From Methylococcaceae bacterium (GTDB lineage Bacteria; Pseudomonadota; Gammaproteobacteria; Methylococcales; Methylomonadaceae): DNA of 15,735 bases. The notes beneath the pieces were generated by a model. That model did no database searches, had not been told where the DNA came from, and saw nothing but the letters and a program-made list of their open reading frames with translations. A program made the translations under genes and the position numbers. Shown here in pieces: positions 1-7,187 of the stretch; within the stretch, counting starts at the first letter, position 1; every line of letters begins with the position of its first letter. Location: contig JAUXDP010000039.1 of assembly GCA_030618325.1 (NCBI GenBank), forward strand, positions 1-15,735, written 5' to 3'.

Positions 1-830
1 TTAAATGCATTGCAGTTTGCCACAAAAATATCTGGTAAATTATCATTGTTATAATCGCTAAACCCAACGGCACATGCGCCGTCACTAGCAATGCGGCCCG
101 TGGCTGCATCCAGATAAAGTCCCGTGATTCCAGCCGATTGTGATATATCGGTAAACGTCAAATCGCCATTATTAAGATATAGCCTGTTTGGATAAGAGTG
201 TCCTCTCGGGCCAAAGCCGCGGACATAAGGTATATGTCCGGGACTGGCAATAAACAAATCCAGATATCCATCATTATTGATATCAGCCATGGCAGCACTC
301 CATTCTGTACCACCATAAGGCTTGATACCTGATCTGAAGGTGATATTCCGAAAGGTTCCATCACGCTGATTGTGCAACAGTTTACTAAAACTTTTATAGA
401 AAGGATGCACTGTTTGACCTTCGCCCGACAGAAAAATATCTGGATAACCATCGTTATCAATATCTCCCACAACCACACCAGAATTTCCGCCGCCTCTTGC
501 TACACGAGCTTGCCGGCTAACATTGGTGAACGTCCCATCGCCATTATTTTTTAACAATCCATTTTGGTGGCTTTCTGGAACACGGTTAAAAAATTTGCCT
601 CCACCTGTCAGAAAAAGATCCAAATCACCATCCTGGTCAAAATCCAGCCAGGCGGCTCCCCCTAATCCCTCACCACCGGAACGTGTAAAGTCCAGCAAAG
701 CAGATTCATCTTCAAAGTGTAATCCTTCTTCGTTGACATGATTGCTCAAAACCTGTTGAGATATTGCTAAAAGAATAGCTGTTGCTGCTAATAAAACTTT
801 TACCGTAATAATATCTGATCGTTTATTCAT
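1..830 (-). CDS. FG-GAP/VCBS-repeat exported protein, CRTAC1-like (partial, C-terminus beyond window)
   Basis: The frame is open from an ATG at 828-830 to the left edge, giving 276 codons with no stop. A strong ribosome binding site, AAGGAG, lies 7 bases upstream (838-843). The N-terminus has a basic start (MNKR) and a hydrophobic stretch at about residues 8-28, typical of a signal peptide. Four calcium-binding-like Asp motifs follow: DFDQDGDLD (63-71), DIDNDGYPD (123-131), DINNDGYLD (183-191) and DYNNDNLPD (259-267). Their neighbours are typical blade elements such as 'NNGDGTFTNVS'. This is the FG-GAP/VCBS beta-propeller pattern seen in integrin-alpha-like and CRTAC1-type proteins, which are usually exported or surface-attached. 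Whether a C-terminal ASPIC/UnbV domain follows cannot be seen. The substrate or ligand is unknown. The gene is transcribed away from zwf and seems unrelated to it. Confidence 0.85.
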   Translation of the reverse strand, partial: MNKRSDIITVKVLLAATAILLAISQQVLSNHVNEEGLHFEDESALLDFTRSGGEGLGGAAWLDFDQDGDLDLFLTGGGKFFNRVPESHQNGLLKNNGDGTFTNVSRQARVARGGGNSGVVVGDIDNDGYPDIFLSGEGQTVHPFYKSFSKLLHNQRDGTFRNITFRSGIKPYGGTEWSAAMADINNDGYLDLFIASPGHIPYVRGFGPRGHSYPNRLYLNNGDLTFTDISQSAGITGLYLDAATGRIASDGACAVGFSDYNNDNLPDIFVANCNAF

Positions 831-1335
831 CGAAGTTCTCCTTCCTAACGTAGAAATAAGAGCAATAAACCTGCTCATGCGAAGTTACTCTAAGATAAAG
901 GTTACTAAAACCATTTTGACTGCGACTTTCACAATGTCCGTCGTTCCAATAGCCTAAAGCTAATTATTATCGATTTATTAATACTTTTTAGTGGCTATCC
1001 ACGTCTTTCGAATCAATATAAAAGCCTTTTTCTAACGGCCGCCATTATATGATTTTTGATTGATTTTAAGCAAATCTAGTACAGGAAAAAGTCATTTCGA
1101 AGCGTTTAATTTTACTCAACAAAATCGTTACTTCCAGATTCCTAAAAGAAAAAATCAGATTGATTCTCTGTAATTAAAAAGGCTGAGGCGCAGGTAACGA
1201 TACGTCCTATCATTCTTATTTTTTTATGTTACAAGAAGAGTAAATAGTTTTCTATCATTTGATATAATACGGCCCATCTTGTGATTCTACGCATTTGAAT
1301 CTCGCAAGAAAAGCCTACATTCTCTAAAGAAAATA
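831..1335. other. 505-base intergenic region between divergent genes
   Basis: This AT-rich spacer separates the divergent FG-GAP gene and zwf. It must carry promoters for both. I see no coding sequence, RNA gene or strong terminator. A short hairpin, GAGCA/TGCTC, lies at 860-864/872-876 inside the probable leader of the minus-strand gene. A sequence TGTAATTAAA at 1169-1178 matches one half of the HexR-type palindrome described for zwf/edd regulation in gammaproteobacteria, but the second half is not conserved. Confidence 0.6.
1240..1268 (+). promoter_or_regulatory. Possible sigma-70 promoter of zwf
   Basis: A perfect -10 hexamer TATAAT lies at 1263-1268, about 67 bases before the zwf start. 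The -35 region at the expected distance (about 1240-1245, GTAAAT) is a poor match to TTGACA. In such AT-rich DNA a TATAAT can occur by chance, so the call rests on its position only. Confidence 0.35.
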
Positions 1336-2805
1336 ATGAACAAAAATCGGAATTTCAAGCCCTGTGACCTAGTCATTTATGGCGCACTAGGCGACCTTTC
1401 CACCAGAAAGTTACTCATTTCTCTATACCGACTTGAAAAATCTGACCTGCTGGAACCAGACACACGTATTATTGGCATCGACAGGCATGACAAAGAGGAC
1501 TCTGAATTTGTCGAACTCGCCTATAAAAGTTTGCAGGATTTTTTAAAAAATACCATAGATGAAACTGTCTGGCAGCGATTTTCGTCAAGGCTGTCTTATC
1601 TGAAAATTGATCTGACCCAAATGGATCAATACCATCAGTTACATGATGTCATTGATTCTAAATCTAGAGTGATGGTGAATTATTTTTCAGTGGCACCCTT
1701 TCTATTCAAGGATATTTGTCGAGGACTTGACCAGTGCGGTGTTTTGAATGATGAGTCACGCATGGTCATGGAAAAACCGATAGGCCATGATCTAAAATCA
1801 TCCATAGAAATAAATGATGCCGTTGCCGGAGTATTCAATGATGATCAAATTTTCCGCATTGATCACTATCTGGGTAAAGAAACCGTTTTAAACCTGCTGG
1901 CGCTTCGCTTTGCCAATTCAATTTTCACTACCAACTGGGATCATAATACCATTGACCATATTCAGATAACGGTTGCTGAAGAAGTGGGTATTGAAGGTCG
2001 CTTTGAATACTTTGATAAAACTGGGCAGTTGCGTGACATGTTGCAAAATCACCTACTGCAAATCCTTACCTTTGTAGCCATGGAGCCTCCGGTAAACCTC
2101 GAAGCACAGAGTATTCACAATGAAAAAATCAAAGTTCTTGCGGCCTTACGCCCAATAACCAAATGCACTGTTGAGGACGTGACAGTACGTGGCCAATACA
2201 CCAAGGGATTTCTTAAAGCTGATGAAGTCCCAGGTTACTTAGAAGAAGAAGGTGCCAACACTGAAAGCACGACAGAAAGCTTTGTCGCCATTCGGGTGGA
2301 TATTGATAATTGGCGTTGGGCAGGAGTGCCTTTTTATTTGCGAACCGGTAAAAGGATGAATTACAAGCGTACTGAAATCGTAGTTTATTTCAAACATTTG
2401 CCGCATAACATCTTTGCCGACAGTTTCCGCCAACTACCACCTAACAAACTCATTATTCACCTACAACCGAATGAAGGTGTCGAAGTGGAAATGCTTAACA
2501 AAGTCCCAGGTATTGATGGCGATATTAAACTGCAAAAAACCAAACTGGATTTAAGTTTCTCTGAAACTTTTAAAGAGAAACGTATCTTCGGTGGTTACGA
2601 AAAATTAATCCTTGAAGTATTACGTGGTAACCCCACCTTGTTTCTGAGCCGGGAAGAAATTGAACAAGCCTGGACCTGGATAGACTCCATCCAAGACGCC
2701 TGGGGATCAAGCAGCGATGTACCCAAGCCTTACCCCGCTGGAACTTGGGGACCTATTGCATCAGATTCCTTACTTGCCAGAGATGGACGAAGTTGGGAAG
2801 GATAA
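1336..2805 (+). CDS. zwf: Glucose-6-phosphate 1-dehydrogenase
   Basis: This cytosolic enzyme oxidises glucose-6-phosphate to 6-phosphogluconolactone with NAD(P)+, the entry step of the Entner-Doudoroff and oxidative pentose-phosphate routes. At 489 residues it has the normal bacterial length. The N-terminal dinucleotide-binding motif is GALGDLSTRK (16-25), followed by EKP (146-148). The substrate-binding and catalytic signature RIDHYLGKE spans 174-182, with the fingerprint helix NHLLQ at 238-242. The C-terminus ends in ARDGRSW, much like the Escherichia coli enzyme, to which long stretches are recognisably similar (for example VAEEVGIEGR and RVDIDNWRWAGVPFYLRTGK). The start ATG has only a weak AAAGA-like ribosome site. 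It is the first gene of a zwf-pgl-edd-eda series on one strand. Cofactor preference (NADP or both) cannot be told from sequence by eye. Confidence 0.97.
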   Translation: MNKNRNFKPCDLVIYGALGDLSTRKLLISLYRLEKSDLLEPDTRIIGIDRHDKEDSEFVELAYKSLQDFLKNTIDETVWQRFSSRLSYLKIDLTQMDQYHQLHDVIDSKSRVMVNYFSVAPFLFKDICRGLDQCGVLNDESRMVMEKPIGHDLKSSIEINDAVAGVFNDDQIFRIDHYLGKETVLNLLALRFANSIFTTNWDHNTIDHIQITVAEEVGIEGRFEYFDKTGQLRDMLQNHLLQILTFVAMEPPVNLEAQSIHNEKIKVLAALRPITKCTVEDVTVRGQYTKGFLKADEVPGYLEEEGANTESTTESFVAIRVDIDNWRWAGVPFYLRTGKRMNYKRTEIVVYFKHLPHNIFADSFRQLPPNKLIIHLQPNEGVEVEMLNKVPGIDGDIKLQKTKLDLSFSETFKEKRIFGGYEKLILEVLRGNPTLFLSREEIEQAWTWIDSIQDAWGSSSDVPKPYPAGTWGPIASDSLLARDGRSWEG

Positions 2806-2829
2806 AGGTTTGTCACTGTTAGGACAGTA

Positions 2830-2928
2830 AGAGATAACATCCCTAAACTTAGTATTTTAAGTTATCTCTATTCGTTGAATACTTACGATAAGAAAACCAG
2901 ATAGTGATTACTAAGGGATGTTATCTCT
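2830..2928. repeat. 99-base segment bounded by a perfect 15-bp inverted repeat (zwf-pgl gap)
   Basis: AGAGATAACATCCCT at 2830-2844 is exactly complementary to AGGGATGTTATCTCT at 2914-2928. Between them, GTTATCTCTA occurs at 2861-2870 and recurs at 2920-2929. The left arm (2830-2838) can therefore pair with either copy. The nearer pairing is supported by an inner stem, AACTTA/TAAGTT (2846-2851/2858-2863). No T-run follows, so it is not a standard intrinsic terminator. It could be a MITE-like element with 15-bp terminal repeats, an RNA switch or processing site between zwf and pgl, or an operator. No clean target-site duplication is visible. The structure is certain; the function is unknown. 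Confidence 0.7.
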
Positions 2929-2986
2929 ATACTTCCAAACTCAATAGATACAATAGTTTTTTATAGATTCCAAACACACATATTAT

Positions 2987-3703
2987 ATGTTTATGGTTAA
3001 AGAATTTTTATTTACAGATCGCAGCCAATTATTCACCAGTTTGGCGCAAAACTGTCAGTCATATTTGCAAAAAGGCCTTGCCCTTAATGGAGATGCAAGC
3101 CTAATGGTTTCAGGCGGCAGTACCCCTGCCCCCTTATATGAAGCCCTAGCAAAATCTAACCTCGACTGGAAAAATATCCACGTCGCATTAGTTGATGAAC
3201 GCTGGGTAGAAAAACAGCACAGTGCAAGTAACGAAGCGCTGATCCATCGTACCTTATTGCACAGCAGGGCTGAACATGCCCCCTTCACAGGCATGAAAAA
3301 TTCAACCACCAATGCGAGAACTGGCTATCTGGAAACAGAAGGTCAATATAAGAAATTACCACAACCTTTTACTGTAACCGTTTTAGGAATGGGTAGCGAT
3401 GGTCATACTGCCTCATTATTTCCACATGCGGAAGGGTTAGCGGAAGCCTTGGCTGAAGACAATCAACAACTGACTGCACCCATTATGGCAAAACAAAGCG
3501 AGGTAACTGGCGTCAATACCGAGCGCGTCACGCTAACTTTATCCGGCCTGTTGAAATCTGAACGATTGATTCTAATCATCACAGGCGATGAAAAACTGGC
3601 TGTGTTTAAAGAAGCTATGTCCGATGGGCCTATTGAAGACATGCCGATACGCGCCTTGCTTCGTCAGAATAAAGTTCCTTTTGAATTATATTGGGCACCG
3701 TAA
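2987..3703 (+). CDS. pgl: 6-phosphogluconolactonase (DevB/SOL type)
   Basis: The product hydrolyses 6-phosphogluconolactone, made by Zwf, to 6-phosphogluconate in the cytosol. The 238-residue length is typical of the DevB/SOL family, which belongs to the glucosamine-6-phosphate isomerase superfamily. Family motifs are VSGGSTP (41-47, sugar-phosphate binding), VDERWV (69-74) and GMGSDGHTASLFP (134-146, including the catalytic His140). The start is uncertain: ATG codons occur at 2987 and 2993 (Met1 and Met3), and neither has a visible Shine-Dalgarno sequence. The gene follows zwf by 181 bases, a gap occupied by the 15-bp inverted repeat, and precedes edd by 61 bases. This placement supports co-function in the Entner-Doudoroff route. 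Confidence 0.95.
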   Translation: MFMVKEFLFTDRSQLFTSLAQNCQSYLQKGLALNGDASLMVSGGSTPAPLYEALAKSNLDWKNIHVALVDERWVEKQHSASNEALIHRTLLHSRAEHAPFTGMKNSTTNARTGYLETEGQYKKLPQPFTVTVLGMGSDGHTASLFPHAEGLAEALAEDNQQLTAPIMAKQSEVTGVNTERVTLTLSGLLKSERLILIITGDEKLAVFKEAMSDGPIEDMPIRALLRQNKVPFELYWAP

Positions 3704-3764
3704 TATCACATTTTTATAAATCATAATCTACCGTACATAAATAACGGTAAAGAGGAGAAACACT

Positions 3765-5585
3765 ATGCATCCCGTCATAGAAGAAGTTACTGAACAAGTT
3801 ATTAAACGCAGCCGCGAAACCCGTTCTGTTTATTTAGGTCGGTTGGATGCTGCAGTTGAAGACGGCCCCCATCGTGCAGCTTTAGCTTGCGGTAATCTTG
3901 CCCATGCTTTTGCCGCCTGCCCTGCGAGTGAAAAAAAGGATTTATCAGAAGATAAAAAAGGCAATATCGCCATTATCTCTGCTTATAATGACATGCTGTC
4001 CGCCCATGAGCCCTATAAAGATGCGCCCGCACTGATCAAAGCAGCGATCAAAGAAGCAGGAGGCGTCGCTCAGTTTGCGGGCGGCGTACCGGCAATGTGT
4101 GATGGCGTTACCCAAGGCCAACCCGGTATGGAACTTTCGTTGTTTAGCCGCGATGTAATCGCGATGGCAACCGCAGTCGGTTTGAGCCATAACATGTTTG
4201 ATGGTGTACTTTATTTAGGTCTTTGCGACAAAATTGTGCCCGGATTGTTAATTGGCGCTTTATCTTTTGGTCATTTGCCTGCTGTTTTCGTTCCGGCTGG
4301 ACCGATGACCAGTGGCATTACCAACAAAGAAAAAGCTCGCGCCCGTCAGAAATATGCCGAAGGTAAAATTGACCAAAAAGAACTTTTAGAATCTGAATCA
4401 AAATCCTATCATAGCGCAGGCACTTGCACCTTTTATGGTACAGCCAACAGCAACCAGATGATGGTTGAAATTATGGGATTGCACCTACCTGGCAGTTCAT
4501 TTATTAACCCCTACACGCCGTTACGTGACGAATTGACCAAGGCCGCTGCCAAACAGGTCTTAAAATATACTGCGCTAGGTGATGATTTTCGGCCCATTGG
4601 TCGTGTAATTGATGAGAAAGCAATTCTCAACGCTATCATTGGATTACTAGCAACAGGTGGTTCGACTAATCACACCATGCACTTGATTGCTATTGCTCGT
4701 GCTGCGGGCATTGTTATTAACTGGGATGATTTTGATAAACTTTCTAAAGTCATACCACTATTAACCCGTATCTATCCTAATGGCCCTGCTGATGTTAATC
4801 ATTTCCAATCCGCCGGAGGTATGGGAGTGCTAATTGCTGAACTGGTCAACAATGGTCTCTTGCATGAAGATATAGTGACCATAAACGAGCAACCTGGCAT
4901 GAAAAATTATTCCCAGGAACCCAAGCTAATAAATGGGAAATTAAGCTGGCAACCCAGCCCTAAAGAATCACTGGATCTAGAAGTACTCAGTACTGTAGAA
5001 AAACCCTTTGCAGAAGGTGGCGGCCTGCATGTTATGCACGGCAATCTGGGACGTGGTATCAGCAAAATTTCTGCCCTCAAAGAAGAGCATTGTATTGTTG
5101 AAGCACCTGCCGTGGTTTTTGATGACCAGAATGATTTAATGACCGCCTTCAACCAAGGGGAACTGGAAAAAGATTTTATTGCCGTCATTCGCTTTCAAGG
5201 CCCTAAGTCAAATGGCATGCCGGAACTGCATAAACTGACGCCTCCTTTAGGCTTGCTACAAGACAAAGGTTTTAAGGTTGCCCTCATTACTGATGGTCGT
5301 ATGTCTGGTGCATCCGGAAAAGTGCCTTCGGCAATCCATATGTGTCCCGAATGTGCTGATGGCGGCCCACTGGCTAAAGTGAAAAATGGCGATATTATTC
5401 ACCTAAATACGATTACCGGGAATGTTAATGTGCTAGTTGATAATAAAGAATTTAATGCCCGTATACCTGCCGTCAATCACGCTAAAGACCATCATCATGG
5501 CATGGGTCGGGAATTGTTCGCTGGTTTCCGCTTAAATGCTTCTTCTGCTGAAACCGGAGCGACAAATGTATTTCTTAATGATTAA
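3765..5585 (+). CDS. edd: Phosphogluconate dehydratase (6-phosphogluconate to KDPG)
   Basis: This is the first committed Entner-Doudoroff enzyme. It dehydrates 6-phosphogluconate to 2-keto-3-deoxy-6-phosphogluconate using an iron-sulfur cluster. At 606 residues it matches the Edd branch of the IlvD/Edd family; dihydroxy-acid dehydratase is usually shorter in some lineages and lacks the Edd-type N-terminus. Probable cluster region: CDGVTQGQPGMELS with Cys112, CDK with Cys154, and GTCTFYGTANSNQ with Cys221. The C-terminal family signature TDGRMSGASGKVPSAIH is intact. A strong ribosome site, AGAGGAGA (3751-3758), sits 6 bases before the ATG, unlike zwf, pgl and eda, so translation is probably highest here. 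A 6-bp hairpin TACCGT/ACGGTA (3729-3734/3744-3749) ends just before this site. That may be chance or a translational control. Confidence 0.96.
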   Translation: MHPVIEEVTEQVIKRSRETRSVYLGRLDAAVEDGPHRAALACGNLAHAFAACPASEKKDLSEDKKGNIAIISAYNDMLSAHEPYKDAPALIKAAIKEAGGVAQFAGGVPAMCDGVTQGQPGMELSLFSRDVIAMATAVGLSHNMFDGVLYLGLCDKIVPGLLIGALSFGHLPAVFVPAGPMTSGITNKEKARARQKYAEGKIDQKELLESESKSYHSAGTCTFYGTANSNQMMVEIMGLHLPGSSFINPYTPLRDELTKAAAKQVLKYTALGDDFRPIGRVIDEKAILNAIIGLLATGGSTNHTMHLIAIARAAGIVINWDDFDKLSKVIPLLTRIYPNGPADVNHFQSAGGMGVLIAELVNNGLLHEDIVTINEQPGMKNYSQEPKLINGKLSWQPSPKESLDLEVLSTVEKPFAEGGGLHVMHGNLGRGISKISALKEEHCIVEAPAVVFDDQNDLMTAFNQGELEKDFIAVIRFQGPKSNGMPELHKLTPPLGLLQDKGFKVALITDGRMSGASGKVPSAIHMCPECADGGPLAKVKNGDIIHLNTITGNVNVLVDNKEFNARIPAVNHAKDHHHGMGRELFAGFRLNASSAETGATNVFLND

Positions 5586-5615
5586 TCTACACAATTAAAA
5601 TGTATAGAATGTTTC

Positions 5616-5652
5616 GACGAAGGAGGCGCATCATTCCAGACAGATGCGCTTC
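5616..5652 (-). repeat. REP-like hairpin repeat, copy 1 (edd-eda gap)
   Basis: On the minus strand this reads GAAGCGCATC, a 10-base loop, GATGCGC, then CTCCTTCGTC. The core stem is GCGCATC/GATGCGC (5626-5632/5643-5649), and on the plus strand it extends outward to about 10 bp with one G-U pair. A second copy with the same arms, the same loop length and the same TCC-TTC-GTC tail lies at 15437-15474 in the opposite orientation. The loop bases differ while the arms and tail are conserved, as expected for a dispersed palindromic element of REP type. Its position between edd and eda could let it act as an attenuator or mRNA stabiliser. Only CTTTGTT follows on the plus strand, so terminator strength would be low. 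Confidence 0.7.
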
Positions 5653-5703
5653 ACTTTGTTCAGCACATCCTATTCTAAAATTATCTAAGAACTGAGACAT
5701 AAA

Positions 5704-6330
5704 ATGACTATATCAATACAAGAGATTATGAACACATCACCGGTCATTCCGGTAATGGTCATCAACAATATTGAGCAAGCTGTACCCTTGGCTAATGCCT
5801 TGGTAGAAGGTGGCCTGAAAGTTTTGGAAATTACATTACGCACTCCCGTTGCTTTGGATGCGATCAAAAAAATTAAAGCTGAAGTTCCGGGGGCCATTGT
5901 AGGCACAGGCACCGTTATTAATCTAGAAACATTAAAACAGGCCATTGATGTTGGATCAGAATTCCTGGTTAGCCCTGGCGTGACTGAAAACCTGATTGAT
6001 GCTGCACTAAAAGCAGGGACACCGATTTTACCGGGTGTTACCAGCCCTAGTGAAGTGATGCGTTTAATGGAATTAGGCATTACCCAAATGAAATTTTTCC
6101 CCGCCGAAGCCGCTGGCGGAATCCCAATGCTCAAATCAATTGGTGGACCGCTACCACAAGTGACATTCTGTCCGACAGGTGGAGTTAATCCTAAAAATGC
6201 CGCTGATTATCTGGCTTTGAAAAATGTCGCCTGCGTTGGTGGTTCCTGGATGGCTCCTGCTGACCTTGTTGATACAGGCAATTGGGATGAGATCACACGC
6301 CTTGCCACAGAGGCTGCAAATATCAAATAA
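5704..6330 (+). CDS. eda: KDPG aldolase (2-dehydro-3-deoxy-phosphogluconate aldolase)
   Basis: This class I aldolase cleaves KDPG to pyruvate and glyceraldehyde-3-phosphate, finishing the pathway run by Zwf, Pgl and Edd. Its 208 residues match the family. The Schiff-base lysine is Lys130 in ITQMKFFPAEAAGG. The general acid/base Glu42 and Arg46 lie in EITLRT (42-47), in the same spacing as Glu45, Arg49 and Lys133 of the Escherichia coli enzyme. Phosphate-binding loops are GTGT (67-70), PTGG (157-160) and VGGSW (178-182). The ribosome site is weak (GAG about 10 bases upstream of the ATG). It follows edd by 118 bases, with the hairpin repeat in between. It ends 13 bases before the convergent extensin-like gene with no clear terminator. 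Confidence 0.97.
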   Translation: MTISIQEIMNTSPVIPVMVINNIEQAVPLANALVEGGLKVLEITLRTPVALDAIKKIKAEVPGAIVGTGTVINLETLKQAIDVGSEFLVSPGVTENLIDAALKAGTPILPGVTSPSEVMRLMELGITQMKFFPAEAAGGIPMLKSIGGPLPQVTFCPTGGVNPKNAADYLALKNVACVGGSWMAPADLVDTGNWDEITRLATEAANIK

Positions 6331-6343
6331 AAATTTTCTAGGT

Positions 6344-7078
6344 TTAATGGCAAGAAAAACTTGGTCCCTGCTCTAGGTGAAAATGGTCTTTGTGTGCTGT
6401 ATTAAAATCAGGTGTGAGTACAGAGCGGAATAAACGGCAAGCAGAGCTGCGCGCATCGCGTAAAAAATTTGCTTTAGCTCTGTCCTTTTCACTTATATCT
6501 TTGTCCCAATGTTTTAACACCGAAATGAACTGCCCATCAAGTAGCTCAAACCCTGTAACATCCCAAGCATTAGCAAAGGCGTGCTGAGACCATACACCCG
6601 AAGAATTTCCGCGTTGGCGGCGACACGAATAGCTACCTGCATGATGTATATATTTGAGGCCACTTCCAAGCCGCTGCCTAGCCGCATTATCTATATCCTT
6701 TAACCAAATATAACTGGCGAGCAATACAGGGCACTGGGCGGTAACGACTTTTGGTTCAAATTTAATATTTGAAACTTCAAACATCGTTGCTGCAGTTTTC
6801 CAGCCACAGTTGCCTTCATTTTTTGACACAACCTGCTTGTAACTTAATTGTTTGGCAGATGCCAACTTATCAAGGCAAACCTTGCTTGATGCTAGGCTGA
6901 GCATTACCAATTTCACTCCCGTCGCAAGACCAATAGGTTCATCCAAATCTAATGGTTTCCACGGCAAATGTCTTGGCTGTGCATAGCGGTCTAAAAGTAA
7001 TATGCCAAGAACAATAAAAACCACGATCCAAATACGTTTTGGCTTATAAAAGAAACGGCGTTTTAACCTTGTTAACAA
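6344..7078 (-). CDS. Membrane-anchored extensin-like C-terminal domain protein (M15-like fold)
   Basis: This 244-residue protein has a basic N-terminus and one membrane segment at about 16-30 (RIWIVVFIVLGILLLD), so the rest should lie in the periplasm. Residues from about 64 to 240 match the bacterial Extensin-like_C family. Landmarks are NCGW (90-93), CPV (116-118), SCRRQRG (151-157), SQHAFANAWDVTGF (164-177), HW (190-191), ACRLF (213-217) and HKDHFHLEQGP (229-239). SxHxxxxAxD plus HxxHxH resembles the zinc site of M15 D-Ala-D-Ala peptidases (His166, Asp173, His232/His234), so a peptidoglycan-related role is plausible but unproven. Six cysteines (68, 91, 116, 152, 214, 243) could form disulfides. 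The start chosen is TTG at 7076-7078. No ATG or good ribosome site lies upstream before an in-frame stop, and later starts would cut the membrane segment. It lies downstream of htpG behind a terminator. Confidence 0.85.
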   Translation of the reverse strand: MLTRLKRRFFYKPKRIWIVVFIVLGILLLDRYAQPRHLPWKPLDLDEPIGLATGVKLVMLSLASSKVCLDKLASAKQLSYKQVVSKNEGNCGWKTAATMFEVSNIKFEPKVVTAQCPVLLASYIWLKDIDNAARQRLGSGLKYIHHAGSYSCRRQRGNSSGVWSQHAFANAWDVTGFELLDGQFISVLKHWDKDISEKDRAKANFLRDARSSACRLFRSVLTPDFNTAHKDHFHLEQGPSFSCH

Positions 7079-7140
7079 AGCAAAATAATCTGAGTAATAT
7101 GTTGTTGGGTACTAACTACTGTTTTATTTGGTACAAACAA

Positions 7141-7166
7141 AAAAAGGCCGAATACTCGGCCTTTTT
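7141..7166 (-). terminator. Intrinsic terminator of htpG
   Basis: The stem GGCCGA/TCGGCC (7146-7151/7156-7161) has a 4-base loop. It is flanked by A5 and T5, so transcription from the minus strand ends in a run of about seven U residues. It begins about 20 bases after the htpG stop. The palindrome with A/T tracts on both sides could work in both directions, but only htpG needs it. Confidence 0.92.
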
Positions 7167-7187
7167 CATCTAAAAAGAAGATATTGC

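Noticed and set aside
1169..1178. HexR-like operator TGTAATTAAA upstream of zwf
   Set aside because: Only one half of the palindrome is present. The other half (AAGGC instead of TTACA) does not match, and no similar site was found before edd or eda.
3729..3749. TACCGT/ACGGTA hairpin before edd as a terminator for pgl
   Set aside because: The 6-bp stem is weak and is followed by the edd ribosome site, not by a T-run.
5685..6134. 149-codon minus-strand frame opposite eda
   Set aside because: It is antisense to the conserved aldolase gene and shows no family features.
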